This document shows, one piece after another, positions 17,068 to 25,767 of a stretch of 40,655 nucleotides of DNA. Numbering within the stretch: position 1 is the stretch's first letter; each line of letters opens with the position of its first letter. The translations under genes were made by a program, and so were the position numbers. The notes under the pieces are model-generated. The model made no database searches, had not been told where the DNA came from, and saw only the letters and a program-made list of their open reading frames with translations. Where the stretch lies: NCBI GenBank assembly GCA_902766365.1, contig CACXDC010000138.1, positions 1 to 40,655 of the forward strand. Reading direction: 5' to 3'. The DNA is from an uncultured Lachnospiraceae bacterium. GTDB lineage: Bacteria; Bacillota; Clostridia; Lachnospirales; Lachnospiraceae.

Positions 17068-18903
17068 CTAATTTTCAAAAAAGCTTTCCGGATTATTATC
17101 CTTCTGATCAAACAATGCCTCGAACTCTTCTCTTCCAATCTTTTCCTTGGCGATCAGCAGCTCTGCACAGTGATGCAGCACATCCATATGCTCCAGAATG
17201 ATATCCTTTGCCTTCTTATAGCAGTCATCAATGATGGCTTTCACTTCTCTGTCGATCTCTCCGGAGATCAGTTCGCTGTGATTCTTCGCATGTGCCAGGT
17301 CTCTTCCGATAAATACCTCATCATCATCACTGTTGTAATTGATCACACCAATATTTTCAGACATACCGTATTTGGTCACCATATCTCTGGCTGCTGAAGT
17401 TGCTTTCTTGATATCACTGGAAGCACCTGTGGTAATATCACCAAAGATGATCTCTTCTGCAATACGTCCACCAAGAGATACCATGATATCCTGCAGAAGC
17501 TGTCCCTTTGTGATGAACATCTCATCCTTCTCCGGCAGAGGCATGGTATAGCCTGCTGCTCCATTACCGGTAGGGATAATGGAAACTGTATATACAGGTC
17601 CCACATCCGGCAGCACATGGAACAGGATCGCATGACCTGCCTCATGGTAGGCAGTGATCTTCTTTTCTTTGTCAGAGATCACACGGCTCTTCTTTTCTGC
17701 ACCGATTCCCACTTTGATAAAGGCTCTCTTGATATCATCCTGTACAATAAAGGCTCTTTCTTCCTTGGCTGCCATAATGGAAGCCTCATTCAGAAGATTC
17801 TCCAGATCTGCACCGGTAAATCCGGCTGTGGTCTGTGCCACCTGCTTCAGGTCTACATCCTCGGCAAGAGGTCTGTTCTTGGCATGCACCATCAGGATCT
17901 CTTCCCTTCCGCCTACATCCGGTCTGTTCACACTGATCTTCCGGTCAAAACGTCCCGGTCTTAAAATGGCAGGATCCAGGATATCCACACGGTTGGTAGC
18001 AGCCAGCACAATGATCCCTTCATTCACGCCAAAACCATCCATCTCTACAAGGAGCTGGTTCAGTGTCTGTTCCCTTTCATCATGGCCGCCGCCCATGCCG
18101 GTTCCACGGCGTCTGGCCACGGCATCGATCTCATCAATAAAGATAATACACGGAGCGTGTCTCTTGGCCTCTTCAAACAGGTCACGGACTCTGGATGCAC
18201 CTACACCTACGAACATTTCCACGAAATCGGATCCGGAGATACTGAAGAAAGGAACGCCTGCTTCACCTGCGATCGCCTTGGCAAGCAGTGTCTTACCGGT
18301 ACCAGGAGCACCCTCAAGAAGTACACCCTTGGGGATCCTGGCACCAACTCTGGTGAACTTGCCCGGATTCTTCAGAAACTCTATGATCTCTTCCAGATCC
18401 TCCTTCTCTTCCTTCAGGCCTGCTACGTCCTGCAGTGTTGTCTTATTGTCACCAAGAGAAAGCTTGGCACGGCTCTTCCCAAAATTCATCATTTTGCTGT
18501 TTCCGCCGCCTGCATTCTGATTATTCATGATCACAAAGAAGAACACCATAACGATCACAGCAAGAAGTACCGGAAATACACTGTTTAAAAACCAGTTTTC
18601 TTCCCGTACCTTTTCTACGGTCGGATCGATCTTATAGGATTCCAGAAGATCTTCGATCTCATTTACATCAGTTACATAAAGGGTCCTCTGTTCCCCATTC
18701 GCCAGTACGATCTCCACTTCACCTGTCGGTGTTTCACGGTTTGGCAGGATCGTTGCGGAGATCACCTCATCCGCTTCCAGACTGGTTACCAGTTCCCCTT
18801 TGGTATACTCGCTTTGTTTCACATTCAGCATGCTGGTCCAGAGAACCAGGAGCAGAAGTCCGACCACGAGTACAAAATAAATTCTGATACCTCGGTTTTT
18901 CAT
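17068..18903 (-). CDS. ftsH: ATP-dependent zinc metalloprotease FtsH
   Basis: A 611-residue membrane-anchored AAA+ protease that degrades misfolded membrane proteins and regulators. Two spans (about 7-25 and 106-126) flank an extracytoplasmic domain. The ATPase has Walker A GAPGTGKT (198-205), Walker B IIFIDEID (253-260) and the pore motif MFVG at 230-233. The protease domain has HEAGH (420-424) with catalytic Glu421. Length and domain order are normal. It is the last gene of the hpt-tilS-spoIIE locus, in the same order as in Bacillus, and lies 58 bases after hpt. The C-terminus is [16 protein letters not shown] ribosome site lies 12 bases upstream of the ATG, slightly far. Confidence 0.98.
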   Translation of the reverse strand: MKNRGIRIYFVLVVGLLLLVLWTSMLNVKQSEYTKGELVTSLEADEVISATILPNRETPTGEVEIVLANGEQRTLYVTDVNEIEDLLESYKIDPTVEKVREENWFLNSVFPVLLAVIVMVFFFVIMNNQNAGGGNSKMMNFGKSRAKLSLGDNKTTLQDVAGLKEEKEDLEEIIEFLKNPGKFTRVGARIPKGVLLEGAPGTGKTLLAKAIAGEAGVPFFSISGSDFVEMFVGVGASRVRDLFEEAKRHAPCIIFIDEIDAVARRRGTGMGGGHDEREQTLNQLLVEMDGFGVNEGIIVLAATNRVDILDPAILRPGRFDRKISVNRPDVGGREEILMVHAKNRPLAEDVDLKQVAQTTAGFTGADLENLLNEASIMAAKEERAFIVQDDIKRAFIKVGIGAEKKSRVISDKEKKITAYHEAGHAILFHVLPDVGPVYTVSIIPTGNGAAGYTMPLPEKDEMFITKGQLLQDIMVSLGGRIAEEIIFGDITTGASSDIKKATSAARDMVTKYGMSENIGVINYNSDDDEVFIGRDLAHAKNHSELISGEIDREVKAIIDDCYKKAKDIILEHMDVLHHCAELLIAKEKIGREEFEALFDQKDNNPESFFEN

Positions 18904-18961
18904 AACTGTCTTACTTTCCTATTCTGTCATTTACTGCATTATTTCCATCAAAGTACACTTC

Positions 18962-19486
18962 TCAGTCGAAGCTGATCACTCCGATATAGGGAAGATTACG
19001 ATATCTCTGATCATAATCAAGGCCATAGCCAACCACAAACTCATCCGGTATTTCAAATCCTGTGTAATCTACATTCACATCAATGACTCTTCTGTCCGGC
19101 TTGTCAAGGAGTGTGCAGAGTTTTAAGCTTGCAGGCCCTCTGTCCTTTAACATTTCCATCAGGTAGCTTAAGGTTCTTCCGGAATCCACAATATCCTCTA
19201 CAACAAGAACATCCTTGCCCTTGATCGGGTCATCCAGATCCTTGATGATCTTGACTACACCGCTGGACTTGGTCTCGCTTCCATAGCTGGATACTGACAT
19301 GAAATCAAGGGAAACCGGTACGGTGATTCTCTTGGCAAGCTCACAGAGGAAAAAGCTTCCTCCCTTTAATACGCAGATAAGGTGTACCTGCTTTCCCGCA
19401 TAATCCCTGCTGATCTGCTCTCCGATCGCCTGGATCCTGTCATCCACTTCCTTTTCTGATAATAGTACTCTTACATGTTCAGCCAT
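18962..19486 (-). CDS. hpt: Hypoxanthine phosphoribosyltransferase
   Basis: A 174-residue cytoplasmic purine-salvage enzyme that converts hypoxanthine (and usually guanine) plus PRPP to the nucleotide. The PRPP-binding motif VVEDIVDSGRTL lies near residues 95-106, LKGGSFF near 40-46, and the C-terminal base-binding region contains FVVGYGLDYDQRYRNLPYIG. The length is standard. AAAGGAGT precedes ATG 19486. Its place between tilS and ftsH is the conserved Firmicute arrangement. Confidence 0.97.
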   Translation of the reverse strand: MAEHVRVLLSEKEVDDRIQAIGEQISRDYAGKQVHLICVLKGGSFFLCELAKRITVPVSLDFMSVSSYGSETKSSGVVKIIKDLDDPIKGKDVLVVEDIVDSGRTLSYLMEMLKDRGPASLKLCTLLDKPDRRVIDVNVDYTGFEIPDEFVVGYGLDYDQRYRNLPYIGVISFD

Positions 19487-19501
19487 TTTCTGACTCCTTT
19501 C

Positions 19502-21022
19502 TTACTCTTCCGTCCGCTTTATACTGACCTGCATAATATTTCTGGTTTGTTCCGTCACCTTATAATATTCGCTGATCCGATATCCGGGTACCCACATGAT
19601 ATGGGAACCGTCTGCAAGTACATAAAAAGAATCCCTTTCCTGTCTCGGGATCTTTTCGTTAACGAAATAATCCTGAAGGGACTTGTGTGCCATGCTGCTG
19701 TTGATCGTGAGATAATCCCCGCGCTCCCTTACCCGCAGCAAAACAGATGTTGTTATTTTATCATAATCAAACCATTTCGTATATCTCTTTTCCGGAATAT
19801 TTCCAGTTTTTTCACAGGAAAACACTGTAACCTCCACTTCTCCAAGACCATCTGCATAAAAGTGTCCCTCTCCGGTAATTGCTATGGCTTCTCTCTCCTG
19901 CCTCTCCTGTTTTCCCTTTACAAGCATACCCGTTCTGTAATTTTTATAAACCGTAATTCCGTATGGCAGGTTCAATTCACCGTTTTTTTCTGAAAGGAAA
20001 AGCCGTTCCATGCTTTCCAGATGTGCCGCCGTAATGTCCTTTCTCTGCCCGGCGATCCTCTCCATGAAAAGGTGCAGGATGCGCCCTCTCAGATACGGAT
20101 CTTCCTGCGAAAAAGCATCCAGATCCAGCCGGATCTGCTTTCCGGCTGCCGTATCCGGCATCCTCTGATCTGCCATGACCGCTGCCTTCTGCTCCGCTGA
20201 TACCGCCATTTCCATGCTGCCAGACAGGGCTTTTCCTGTACATTCTGCTGCCATGTCTCCGGCAGGCAGCACACATCTTCCTGCCGCTTCTTCTGTCTGT
20301 TTCTCCAGATAGTCCTCTGCCAGCCGGAGATTCTCTGCCGTCTGGTTCATATGTGCCACAGCCCCGCTGCAGATCTCATCCTCCGCATAGGGCAGGATAT
20401 GATGGCGGATCCGGTTTCTTGCATAATGATCCTCCTGATTGGTGCTGTCCGTATAATATCGGATATGCTCCTTTTCCAGATAATCCTCGATCTCCTGTCT
20501 GTCAAGGTTAAGAAGCGGTCGTATGATCCTGCCGTTTACCGCCGGGATCCCGCACAGTCCTGCCAGTCCTGTTCCCCTGAAAAGATGAAACAGCATGGTT
20601 TCAGCCCTGTCATTCCGGTTATGGGCAACTGCGATCTTCCACTTTTCCTCTTCTGCCTGGTGCTTTGTACCCTCCAGTATAAGTATCTCCCTGAAAAAAG
20701 CATACCTGATCTGTCTGCCGGCTTCCTCCTCGGAAAGAGATGCTTCCCTTGCATAGCCTGCCATATCTGCCTCTTTCAGATAAAAGGGGATCCCCCTGGT
20801 TTCACATAATTCACGCACATAGGCTGCCTCCATGGCAGCTTCCTTCCGCAGACCATGATTTACATGGGCAACTGCCAGATGAAACGATATCTTCTCCCGG
20901 ATAGCAAGTAGCATAAAAAGGAGGCAGACAGAATCTGCGCCCCCTGAAACCCCTGTTACGATCACATCGCCAGGAGCTATCATATGATATTGTTCACAAT
21001 AATTCAGAACTTTATTGACCAT
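19502..21022 (-). CDS. tilS: tRNA(Ile)-lysidine synthase
   Basis: A 506-residue enzyme that converts cytidine 34 of tRNA-Ile(CAU) to lysidine, allowing AUA decoding. The PP-loop SGGADS is at residues 26-31, followed by HVNHGLR and HNRNDRAETMLFHLFRGTG, with the C-terminal tRNA-binding domain ending in WVPGYRISEYYKVTEQTR. Compared with Bacillus TilS (about 470 residues) it is longer, mostly through an Ala/Met-rich segment at about 247-295 that looks like a surface insertion. ATG 21022 has no recognisable ribosome site, but it gives the family N-terminus MVNKVLNYCEQYHMI. It lies 38 bases after the SpoIIE-like gene. Confidence 0.95.
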   Translation of the reverse strand: MVNKVLNYCEQYHMIAPGDVIVTGVSGGADSVCLLFMLLAIREKISFHLAVAHVNHGLRKEAAMEAAYVRELCETRGIPFYLKEADMAGYAREASLSEEEAGRQIRYAFFREILILEGTKHQAEEEKWKIAVAHNRNDRAETMLFHLFRGTGLAGLCGIPAVNGRIIRPLLNLDRQEIEDYLEKEHIRYYTDSTNQEDHYARNRIRHHILPYAEDEICSGAVAHMNQTAENLRLAEDYLEKQTEEAAGRCVLPAGDMAAECTGKALSGSMEMAVSAEQKAAVMADQRMPDTAAGKQIRLDLDAFSQEDPYLRGRILHLFMERIAGQRKDITAAHLESMERLFLSEKNGELNLPYGITVYKNYRTGMLVKGKQERQEREAIAITGEGHFYADGLGEVEVTVFSCEKTGNIPEKRYTKWFDYDKITTSVLLRVRERGDYLTINSSMAHKSLQDYFVNEKIPRQERDSFYVLADGSHIMWVPGYRISEYYKVTEQTRNIMQVSIKRTEE

Positions 21023-21060
21023 ATATTTACTATAGCTGATATAAATATAAAAGAAAAGAC

Positions 21061-22260
21061 TTATTCCTCTTCTTTTTTCCAGATCCCGATCACCAGGATC
21101 GTCATATCATCACGGATATGCCCTTTGCACTGGTGAATACAGAAATTAAGAAGAGAGCCTGCTATTTCTCCGGGATTACTGAGCTGGCAGCTTCCGATCA
21201 CCTCCGGAAGTATCTCTTCTCCCATCCCCTGGGAAAGTGCATCCGTAACACCATCAGAAAACAGGATCACATAATCTCCATCCTCCAGCTTCCGGCAGAC
21301 CATATCCACATCCGGCTTCTGAAAGATCCCCATGGGAAGATTACCGGATGAGATCCGCTCTACAAGCTGTCCTCTTTTAATATACGAGCAGGCACTTCCC
21401 ACCTTGATAAAGCGGCATTCCCCTCCGTACAGATCAATGCTGCAGAGATCCAGTGTAGACATATTCGCATTTTCTTCACGGCATACCAGTGCACTGTTGA
21501 TCATGGAAATTGCTGTTTCTGCCGGAAATCCCGCTTCCAGGAACTTCTGCATCAGTTCCACAACAAGGGTACTGTCCTGACACGCCTTCTCCCCTGATCC
21601 CATTCCATCTGAAAGGATTGCCGTCTGATTCCCCGGCTTCATTTCAAAAAAGGAATAATTATCCCCGGAAACCCTTTCTGTCTCCTTGACAGCAGTAGCC
21701 ACTCCGGTCAGTACGTGATAGCCGGCCTCTTCCACATAATAAAAAGTCTTCCATTCTTCTGTTACGAAAAAGGGATTATCTCCGGTACAGACCAGCCTGA
21801 TATTCAGCAGGACAGAAAGCAGATCTCCCATTTCCTCTGCTGACAGTGTATTCCTTTTTTCATTCTTAAGGCAGATCGTAACCTCGCTCTTCCCTTCTTC
21901 ATTTTCAATCAGGTACAGGTTCTTCATCTGTACTCCGACTTCTTTCATGGCATGAGCGATCTGTTTCACTCTCCTGACGCTTAATGGTCTGCAGCTTTTC
22001 GTCTCCTGTGCTACGTCTGTCATGATCTGTGCCATTTCCTGCAGATGCTCCGCCATCAGGTTTTTATTCTCAAAGAGACGCCTCTGACACAGGAAGTCAT
22101 TGCGGTTTTCTTCCGGCAGGATCTCTCTGTTCTCTCTGGTTTCCTGAAAGCTTTCTGCCAGCTCCCGTATGGATTCTGCACAGGTCAGGAGCTTCCGCCT
22201 TCCATATTCCGGTAATATGCTCTCAAATTCATCTCTGTCATCCGCTTCCCTGTTTTTCAT
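21061..22260 (-). CDS. spoIIE: SpoIIE-type PP2C phosphatase lacking the membrane domain
   Basis: A 399-residue protein with a C-terminal PP2C phosphatase domain of the SpoIIE type, and no transmembrane segments. Motifs visible are SGDNYSF (198-204), SDGMGSGEKA (217-226) and DDMTILVIGIW at the C-terminus, giving the metal-binding Asp residues. In Bacillus, SpoIIE dephosphorylates SpoIIAA to release sigma-F and has about ten N-terminal spans that anchor it at the division site. Here the N-terminal part is only a ~115-residue acidic/basic helical stretch like the regulatory linker. Only 138 bases separate it from divIC, so no missing upstream exon-like part fits. GGGGCG precedes ATG 22260. The conserved neighbours support it being the true spoIIE position. 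Confidence 0.85.
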   Translation of the reverse strand: MKNREADDRDEFESILPEYGRRKLLTCAESIRELAESFQETRENREILPEENRNDFLCQRRLFENKNLMAEHLQEMAQIMTDVAQETKSCRPLSVRRVKQIAHAMKEVGVQMKNLYLIENEEGKSEVTICLKNEKRNTLSAEEMGDLLSVLLNIRLVCTGDNPFFVTEEWKTFYYVEEAGYHVLTGVATAVKETERVSGDNYSFFEMKPGNQTAILSDGMGSGEKACQDSTLVVELMQKFLEAGFPAETAISMINSALVCREENANMSTLDLCSIDLYGGECRFIKVGSACSYIKRGQLVERISSGNLPMGIFQKPDVDMVCRKLEDGDYVILFSDGVTDALSQGMGEEILPEVIGSCQLSNPGEIAGSLLNFCIHQCKGHIRDDMTILVIGIWKKEEE

Positions 22261-22398
22261 ATGATAACGCCCCTTTCTTTCTCTCTGTAGCAGTTATCTA
22301 TCTTAACAGAAAGCCTGTGCATTGTTTGTCGAAGCAGTTCCTGCCCCTTCGTAAATCATCGCAAAAAAATACTGCCCATTTTCATCTGGACAGTACCT

Positions 22399-22707
22399 TT
22401 AATGACTTTCATCCCGGAATATGATCTCACCCTCATTGACAAGGCCAAGCTTCTCCTTGGCTACCTCTTCTGTATATCCAAGGGTCTCCGAATATTTTTC
22501 CATTTCTTCTATTTCTGCCGTACGCTCCTCTTCGGCTGCGATCTGTGCCTCCAGCTCAGCTTCCCGCTGTCTGTTATCAGCCAGCTTCGCTTTCATCTCG
22601 ATTCCTCTGACAGCCACTACGACTGTGAGCATGATCACAACGATGAATACAAGAAACATACCGAACTTATTCTGCCGTCTCTTCCGGTAAGCTACTCTTC
22701 TTGCCAT
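22399..22707 (-). CDS. divIC: Septum formation initiator DivIC/FtsB-like
   Basis: A 102-residue bitopic cell-division protein. It has a basic cytoplasmic tail (ARRVAYRKRRQNK), one span (about 16-34), and a long coiled coil of Leu/Glu heptads (EAELEAQIAAEEERTAEIEE). The C-terminus contains VAKEKLGLVNEGEIIF, typical of DivIC/FtsB. In the divisome it pairs with FtsL and FtsQ/DivIB. I chose ATG 22707 over ATG 22725 because AGAGGA is at the right spacing there. It lies 14 bases after yabQ. The spo-locus context makes DivIC the most likely name. Confidence 0.92.
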   Translation of the reverse strand: MARRVAYRKRRQNKFGMFLVFIVVIMLTVVVAVRGIEMKAKLADNRQREAELEAQIAAEEERTAEIEEMEKYSETLGYTEEVAKEKLGLVNEGEIIFRDESH

Positions 22708-22721
22708 CCCGCATCCTCTTT

Positions 22722-23216
22722 TCATTTCTTACTAAGTACCATTTTAAGCATTTTCAAAAATAACGTCAACTTCTTTTTCAGGCACCGGAAGACCCATGAC
22801 AGTCTGCCAGCCAGTACCTTTCCTCCCGCCTTTCCACGGCCAAGAAGTTTCTTTACCGGCTTTGCCAGAAATCTCATGATCTTCATCAGTATCCCGGTCA
22901 AAAGTGTGATCACCTGGCATGTCGCCCTGATTATGAATCTGCTGACCGTCTTCTTGTACACCAGCATTCCGCCAAAGGCTCCGGCCACTGCAAACCATCT
23001 GAGCATTCCGTTATTTTCCCTGCAGAGAACCCGGAATACCTCCAGTGCACAAACGATCCAGAAAATAAGGTCTTCCAGAGATACCATGATCCCGGAATGC
23101 CGGATCAGTCTCCTTATGATCAGAAAACCATCATAAGCAAAAGTGATCACAACTCCCAGCAGAAAAGAATGAAACAGAAAGACCATCTCTCTGGTAATAT
23201 CCTGACTGAGGCACAT
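22722..23216 (-). CDS. yabQ: Spore protein YabQ
   Basis: A 164-residue membrane protein with about four hydrophobic segments in the first 115 residues (QDITREMVFLFHSFLLG, FAYDGFLIIRRL) and a strongly basic C-terminal tail (KPVKKLLGRGKAGGK). The N-terminal region matches the YabQ spore cortex/coat protein family, and the position between yabP and divIC is diagnostic. YabQ is known to be required for the spore cortex. Start ATG shares its A with the yabP stop (TAATG), so translation is coupled. The sequence supports a sporulating ancestry. Confidence 0.88.
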   Translation of the reverse strand: MCLSQDITREMVFLFHSFLLGVVITFAYDGFLIIRRLIRHSGIMVSLEDLIFWIVCALEVFRVLCRENNGMLRWFAVAGAFGGMLVYKKTVSRFIIRATCQVITLLTGILMKIMRFLAKPVKKLLGRGKAGGKVLAGRLSWVFRCLKKKLTLFLKMLKMVLSKK

Positions 23217-23506
23217 TATTTAAACAACCGGGTCAGGAGAGATTCACTTTTAGCTGCCATGGAAGCCTGTTCTGAATAAGTGAAGCTGTCTATCTTTCCT
23301 TCCACATCTACCTCACCCTTATCCAGAGTCAGCCTGTTCACATGAAGTCCGCTTCCCTTCATCATCAGCATACCCTGTTCTGTTTCCAGGATCACTTCTC
23401 TTTCGTCAAAGGAAAGCACATCATTCACCCCGGTAAGATTACATGTCCTTCTTCCAAGAAGTGTCACCTTATGAGGTCTCTTGTTAATACTGTTTAAATC
23501 CTCCAT
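23216..23506 (-). CDS. yabP: Sporulation protein YabP
   Basis: A 96-residue soluble protein of the YabP/YqfC family. The core HKVTLLGRRTCNLTGVNDV, then DEREVILETEQGMLMMKGSGLHVNRL fits the beta-rich family fold. YabP is a sporulation protein acting in the mother cell with YabQ. AAGGAGAA precedes ATG 23506. It overlaps yabQ and lies 65 bases after the S4 gene. The C-terminal 25 residues (SMAAKSESLLTRLFK) are extra. Confidence 0.9.
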   Translation of the reverse strand: MEDLNSINKRPHKVTLLGRRTCNLTGVNDVLSFDEREVILETEQGMLMMKGSGLHVNRLTLDKGEVDVEGKIDSFTYSEQASMAAKSESLLTRLFK

Positions 23507-23571
23507 CCCGTTCTCCTTTTCTCTTTCTATAAAAGATTATATTGGAGAACACTTCCGGATATTCCGACGTT

Positions 23572-23811
23572 TTATAAATAGCGGAACATCTCTTTGGCTT
23601 CTTCCTTCCTGACCGTTTCCTGTACACTGAGCACTTCCACACTCACATCCTTGTTACCGAAGGAGATCGTGATCTTATCTCCTGCTTTGACATCCACTGA
23701 TGCTTTCGCCGGTCTGTCATTGACCATGACACGGCCTGCATCACAGGCTTCATTGGCCACAGTCCTGCGTTTGATCAGTCTTGACACCTTTAAATATTTG
23801 TCTAATCTCAT
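23572..23811 (-). CDS. yabO: S4-domain RNA-binding protein RqcP-like (YabO/HslR family)
   Basis: A 79-residue S4-domain protein (MRLDKYLKVSRLIKRRTVA, GRVMVNDRPAKAS, GDKITISFG). In Bacillus the orthologue acts with RqcH in ribosome-associated quality control, binding stalled 60S-like subunits. Its position between hup and yabP is the conserved arrangement. The terminator after hup lies just upstream, so this gene may be read through or start from a weak promoter. The site GGAATAAAC precedes ATG 23811. The length matches the family. Confidence 0.9.
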   Translation of the reverse strand: MRLDKYLKVSRLIKRRTVANEACDAGRVMVNDRPAKASVDVKAGDKITISFGNKDVSVEVLSVQETVRKEEAKEMFRYL

Positions 23812-23848
23812 ATCTGTTTATTCCTTTCTGCCAGGATTCCTTTCAACG

Positions 23849-23875
23849 AAAAAAGGACCTGCTGCTGCAGGTCCC
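23849..23875 (-). terminator. Intrinsic terminator after hup
   Basis: On the minus strand GGGACCTGC-AGCA-GCAGGTCC is followed by TTTTTT; the stem is 8 perfect base pairs. It lies 14 bases after the hup stop, separating hup from the S4/yabPQ genes. Confidence 0.88.
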
Positions 23876-23888
23876 TCGTGTGTCTCAC

Positions 23889-24164
23889 TTATGCGTTGAT
23901 TAAATCCTTTAATGCCTTACCAGCCTTGAACTTAGGAGCCTTAGAAGCTGCAATCTTCATAGCTGCGCCAGTCTGGGGATTTCTTCCTTCTCTTGCTGCT
24001 CTCTCAGATACTTCGAATGTACCAAAGCCAACAAGCTGAACCTTCTCACCCTTCTTTAATTCTTCTGTTACAACATCTGTGAAAGCCTTTAATGCCTTCT
24101 CAGCGTCCTTCTTAGATAATCCAGCTTCATCAGCGATTGCTGCTACTAATTCTGTTTTGTTCAT
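23889..24164 (-). CDS. hup: DNA-binding protein HU
   Basis: A 91-residue nucleoid protein of the HU family. It begins [17 protein letters not shown], has the RNPQTGAAM flexible arm near residues 61-69 and ends [14 protein letters not shown]. As a homodimer it bends and compacts DNA. A strong SD GGAGGAG and a near-consensus promoter (24240-24268) suggest high expression. The terminator following suggests it is often transcribed alone. Confidence 0.97.
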   Translation of the reverse strand: MNKTELVAAIADEAGLSKKDAEKALKAFTDVVTEELKKGEKVQLVGFGTFEVSERAAREGRNPQTGAAMKIAASKAPKFKAGKALKDLINA

Positions 24165-24239
24165 TTCGAACTCCTCCTCTTATTATGAGTGTTTATTTAT
24201 TTTCTTGTTTCTTCCACTTGAATGAAACGTCTATATCTA

Positions 24240-24268
24240 TATATATCTTTTTTACTACTGTTTGTCAA
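24240..24268 (-). promoter_or_regulatory. Near-consensus promoter of hup
   Basis: On the minus strand a perfect TTGACA (24268-24263) is followed after 17 bases by TATATA (24245-24240), in an A-rich spacer. The start is near 24233, giving a leader of about 70 bases. Confidence 0.75.
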
Positions 24269-24327
24269 GGAATTTTTGGCTTTTCAGCCCCGTGTTTCCT
24301 CACTTTTCTGCGAGTTCAGACAGTACC

Positions 24328-25731
24328 TTATCTGGCAGTCGTTTCATTACCGCTGACGGTCTTTGCATTGCCACTGACAGTACTGCCATTCTGGGTTTTG
24401 ATGCCGTTTCCACTCACAGTATCTGATGCACCTGTATTCCCATCTGTATTCTTTTCCAGATCAGGGAAGGAATATACAAGATCCCTGTCATCATCTGTCA
24501 CTTCGATCTGATAGCTCTTTGTCTGATAACCGCTCTTCCTCAGGGAGATCGTATGTGTTCCAGCAGTTTTGTCATAGGTGACAGGTGAAATCCCCATATA
24601 CAGGTTGTCCTGATATACTTCCACGTCCTCCGGCGCCCTGACCGTAACTGTATGCGCCGATGTCTCCTCTTCCTTTGCAGAATTGCCGGAAACCGTATCT
24701 TCTGCCGCCTTGCCAAGTGTCAGCTTTACCCTGGTATTTTCATCTGTTACTTCAAAATACTCAGAAACTGTATCATAGCCGTCCGCACTTGCCGTGATCT
24801 GATGGAGGCCAAAGGAAAGACGCACAGGATAAGCCGCATTGACAGCCACATCATCGATCCTGACTGTCGCTGTAGAAGGAGATATTACAAGGCTGACCTG
24901 TCCGTTTACCGGAGCTGTCAGTTCAATATCCCCAAGGTCGAGAACACTTTCTTCATTTCTCTTGATGGTCACTTCCCTTGTTTCATCCACATCGCCTGCT
25001 GTCAGCCTTACCTGATAGCTTCCTTCCGGCACAGTCAGGAACATATCCTGTGTGATCTGGCTGATCACTGCCTGTCCTACCTCGATCCAGCCGCCAAGCA
25101 GCGCATCTGCATCCTTAAGATAAAGATATCCATGTCCCTTTTCTATCACGATACTGCTGACATCATGTCCCATTCCCCGGATCGTCATGGTATCCTGATC
25201 CAGGATCTCATTTACCCCGATCTCCCGGCCATCCGAAAAGACTCTGGTCTGATCGCTGATATGCAGCGTTTCACTTCCTGTCTCCAGTGTCCCCTTGCCT
25301 TCATCTATACGGCACTTCGAAAGTCCCTCATAACAGAAGGCATCTCCGGATATGCCAATATTTCCGACCCTGCCGGATTCACTGTCATAAGTCACATTCA
25401 GGATCTCACCCGCAGAAAGCTGCTCCATAGTCAGCGGACTTTCATACTGATCCTGCACCACTGTGGCACCGGTATAGTTAAGAGCAATGTCATCCCCCTC
25501 CTTTATCCTGTGGATGACAAAGTTCTTATCTTCTGTATTTAGGGAAATAAGGACACCGCTGCTGACCGATGTATATGCCGGTGCTGCCGGTTCTTCTTCC
25601 TTTCCATTTTCATAGGCACTTTCAAATGTGGACTCCTGGGCAAGACCAATCGTTCCGCAGCCCGTCAGTACCAGGCTCAGCAGAACTGCCAGATATTTCA
25701 AAGCCGGTTTATTCTCTCTGTTTTCTTTCAT
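24328..25731 (-). CDS. PEGA-domain surface lipoprotein with VSGN-repeat tail
   Basis: A 467-residue lipoprotein with lipobox VLTGC (Cys25). The middle contains beta-rich domains and at least two PEGA-type repeats: one starting GQVSLVISPSTATVRIDD, the other VTVRAPEDVEVYQDNLYMG. PEGA repeats occur in surface proteins that bind polysaccharides or peptidoglycan. The C-terminal tail is a low-complexity Asn/Thr/Gly/Ser stretch repeating TVSGN (a first copy near residue 346, then three near the end), ending GNETTAR. AGGGAT precedes ATG 25731. It follows the cotS-like gene by 36 bases and may be co-transcribed with it; a TATACT -10 in that gap suggests an internal promoter. Confidence 0.85.
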   Translation of the reverse strand: MKENRENKPALKYLAVLLSLVLTGCGTIGLAQESTFESAYENGKEEEPAAPAYTSVSSGVLISLNTEDKNFVIHRIKEGDDIALNYTGATVVQDQYESPLTMEQLSAGEILNVTYDSESGRVGNIGISGDAFCYEGLSKCRIDEGKGTLETGSETLHISDQTRVFSDGREIGVNEILDQDTMTIRGMGHDVSSIVIEKGHGYLYLKDADALLGGWIEVGQAVISQITQDMFLTVPEGSYQVRLTAGDVDETREVTIKRNEESVLDLGDIELTAPVNGQVSLVISPSTATVRIDDVAVNAAYPVRLSFGLHQITASADGYDTVSEYFEVTDENTRVKLTLGKAAEDTVSGNSAKEEETSAHTVTVRAPEDVEVYQDNLYMGISPVTYDKTAGTHTISLRKSGYQTKSYQIEVTDDDRDLVYSFPDLEKNTDGNTGASDTVSGNGIKTQNGSTVSGNAKTVSGNETTAR

Positions 25732-25767
25732 TTCGTAATCCCTGTTTCAATCAGATCTTCTGTTTTG

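Noticed and set aside
17654-18520. A 288-codon plus-strand open frame opposite ftsH
   Set aside because: It lies entirely antisense to ftsH, has a low-complexity Ser/Pro/Arg-rich translation and no ribosome site. It is a shadow of the ftsH codon pattern.
24290-24330. Small GGCT-GAAA-AGCC hairpin after the PEGA gene as a terminator
   Set aside because: The stem is only four pairs and no U-tract follows; it is more likely chance upstream sequence of the hup promoter.
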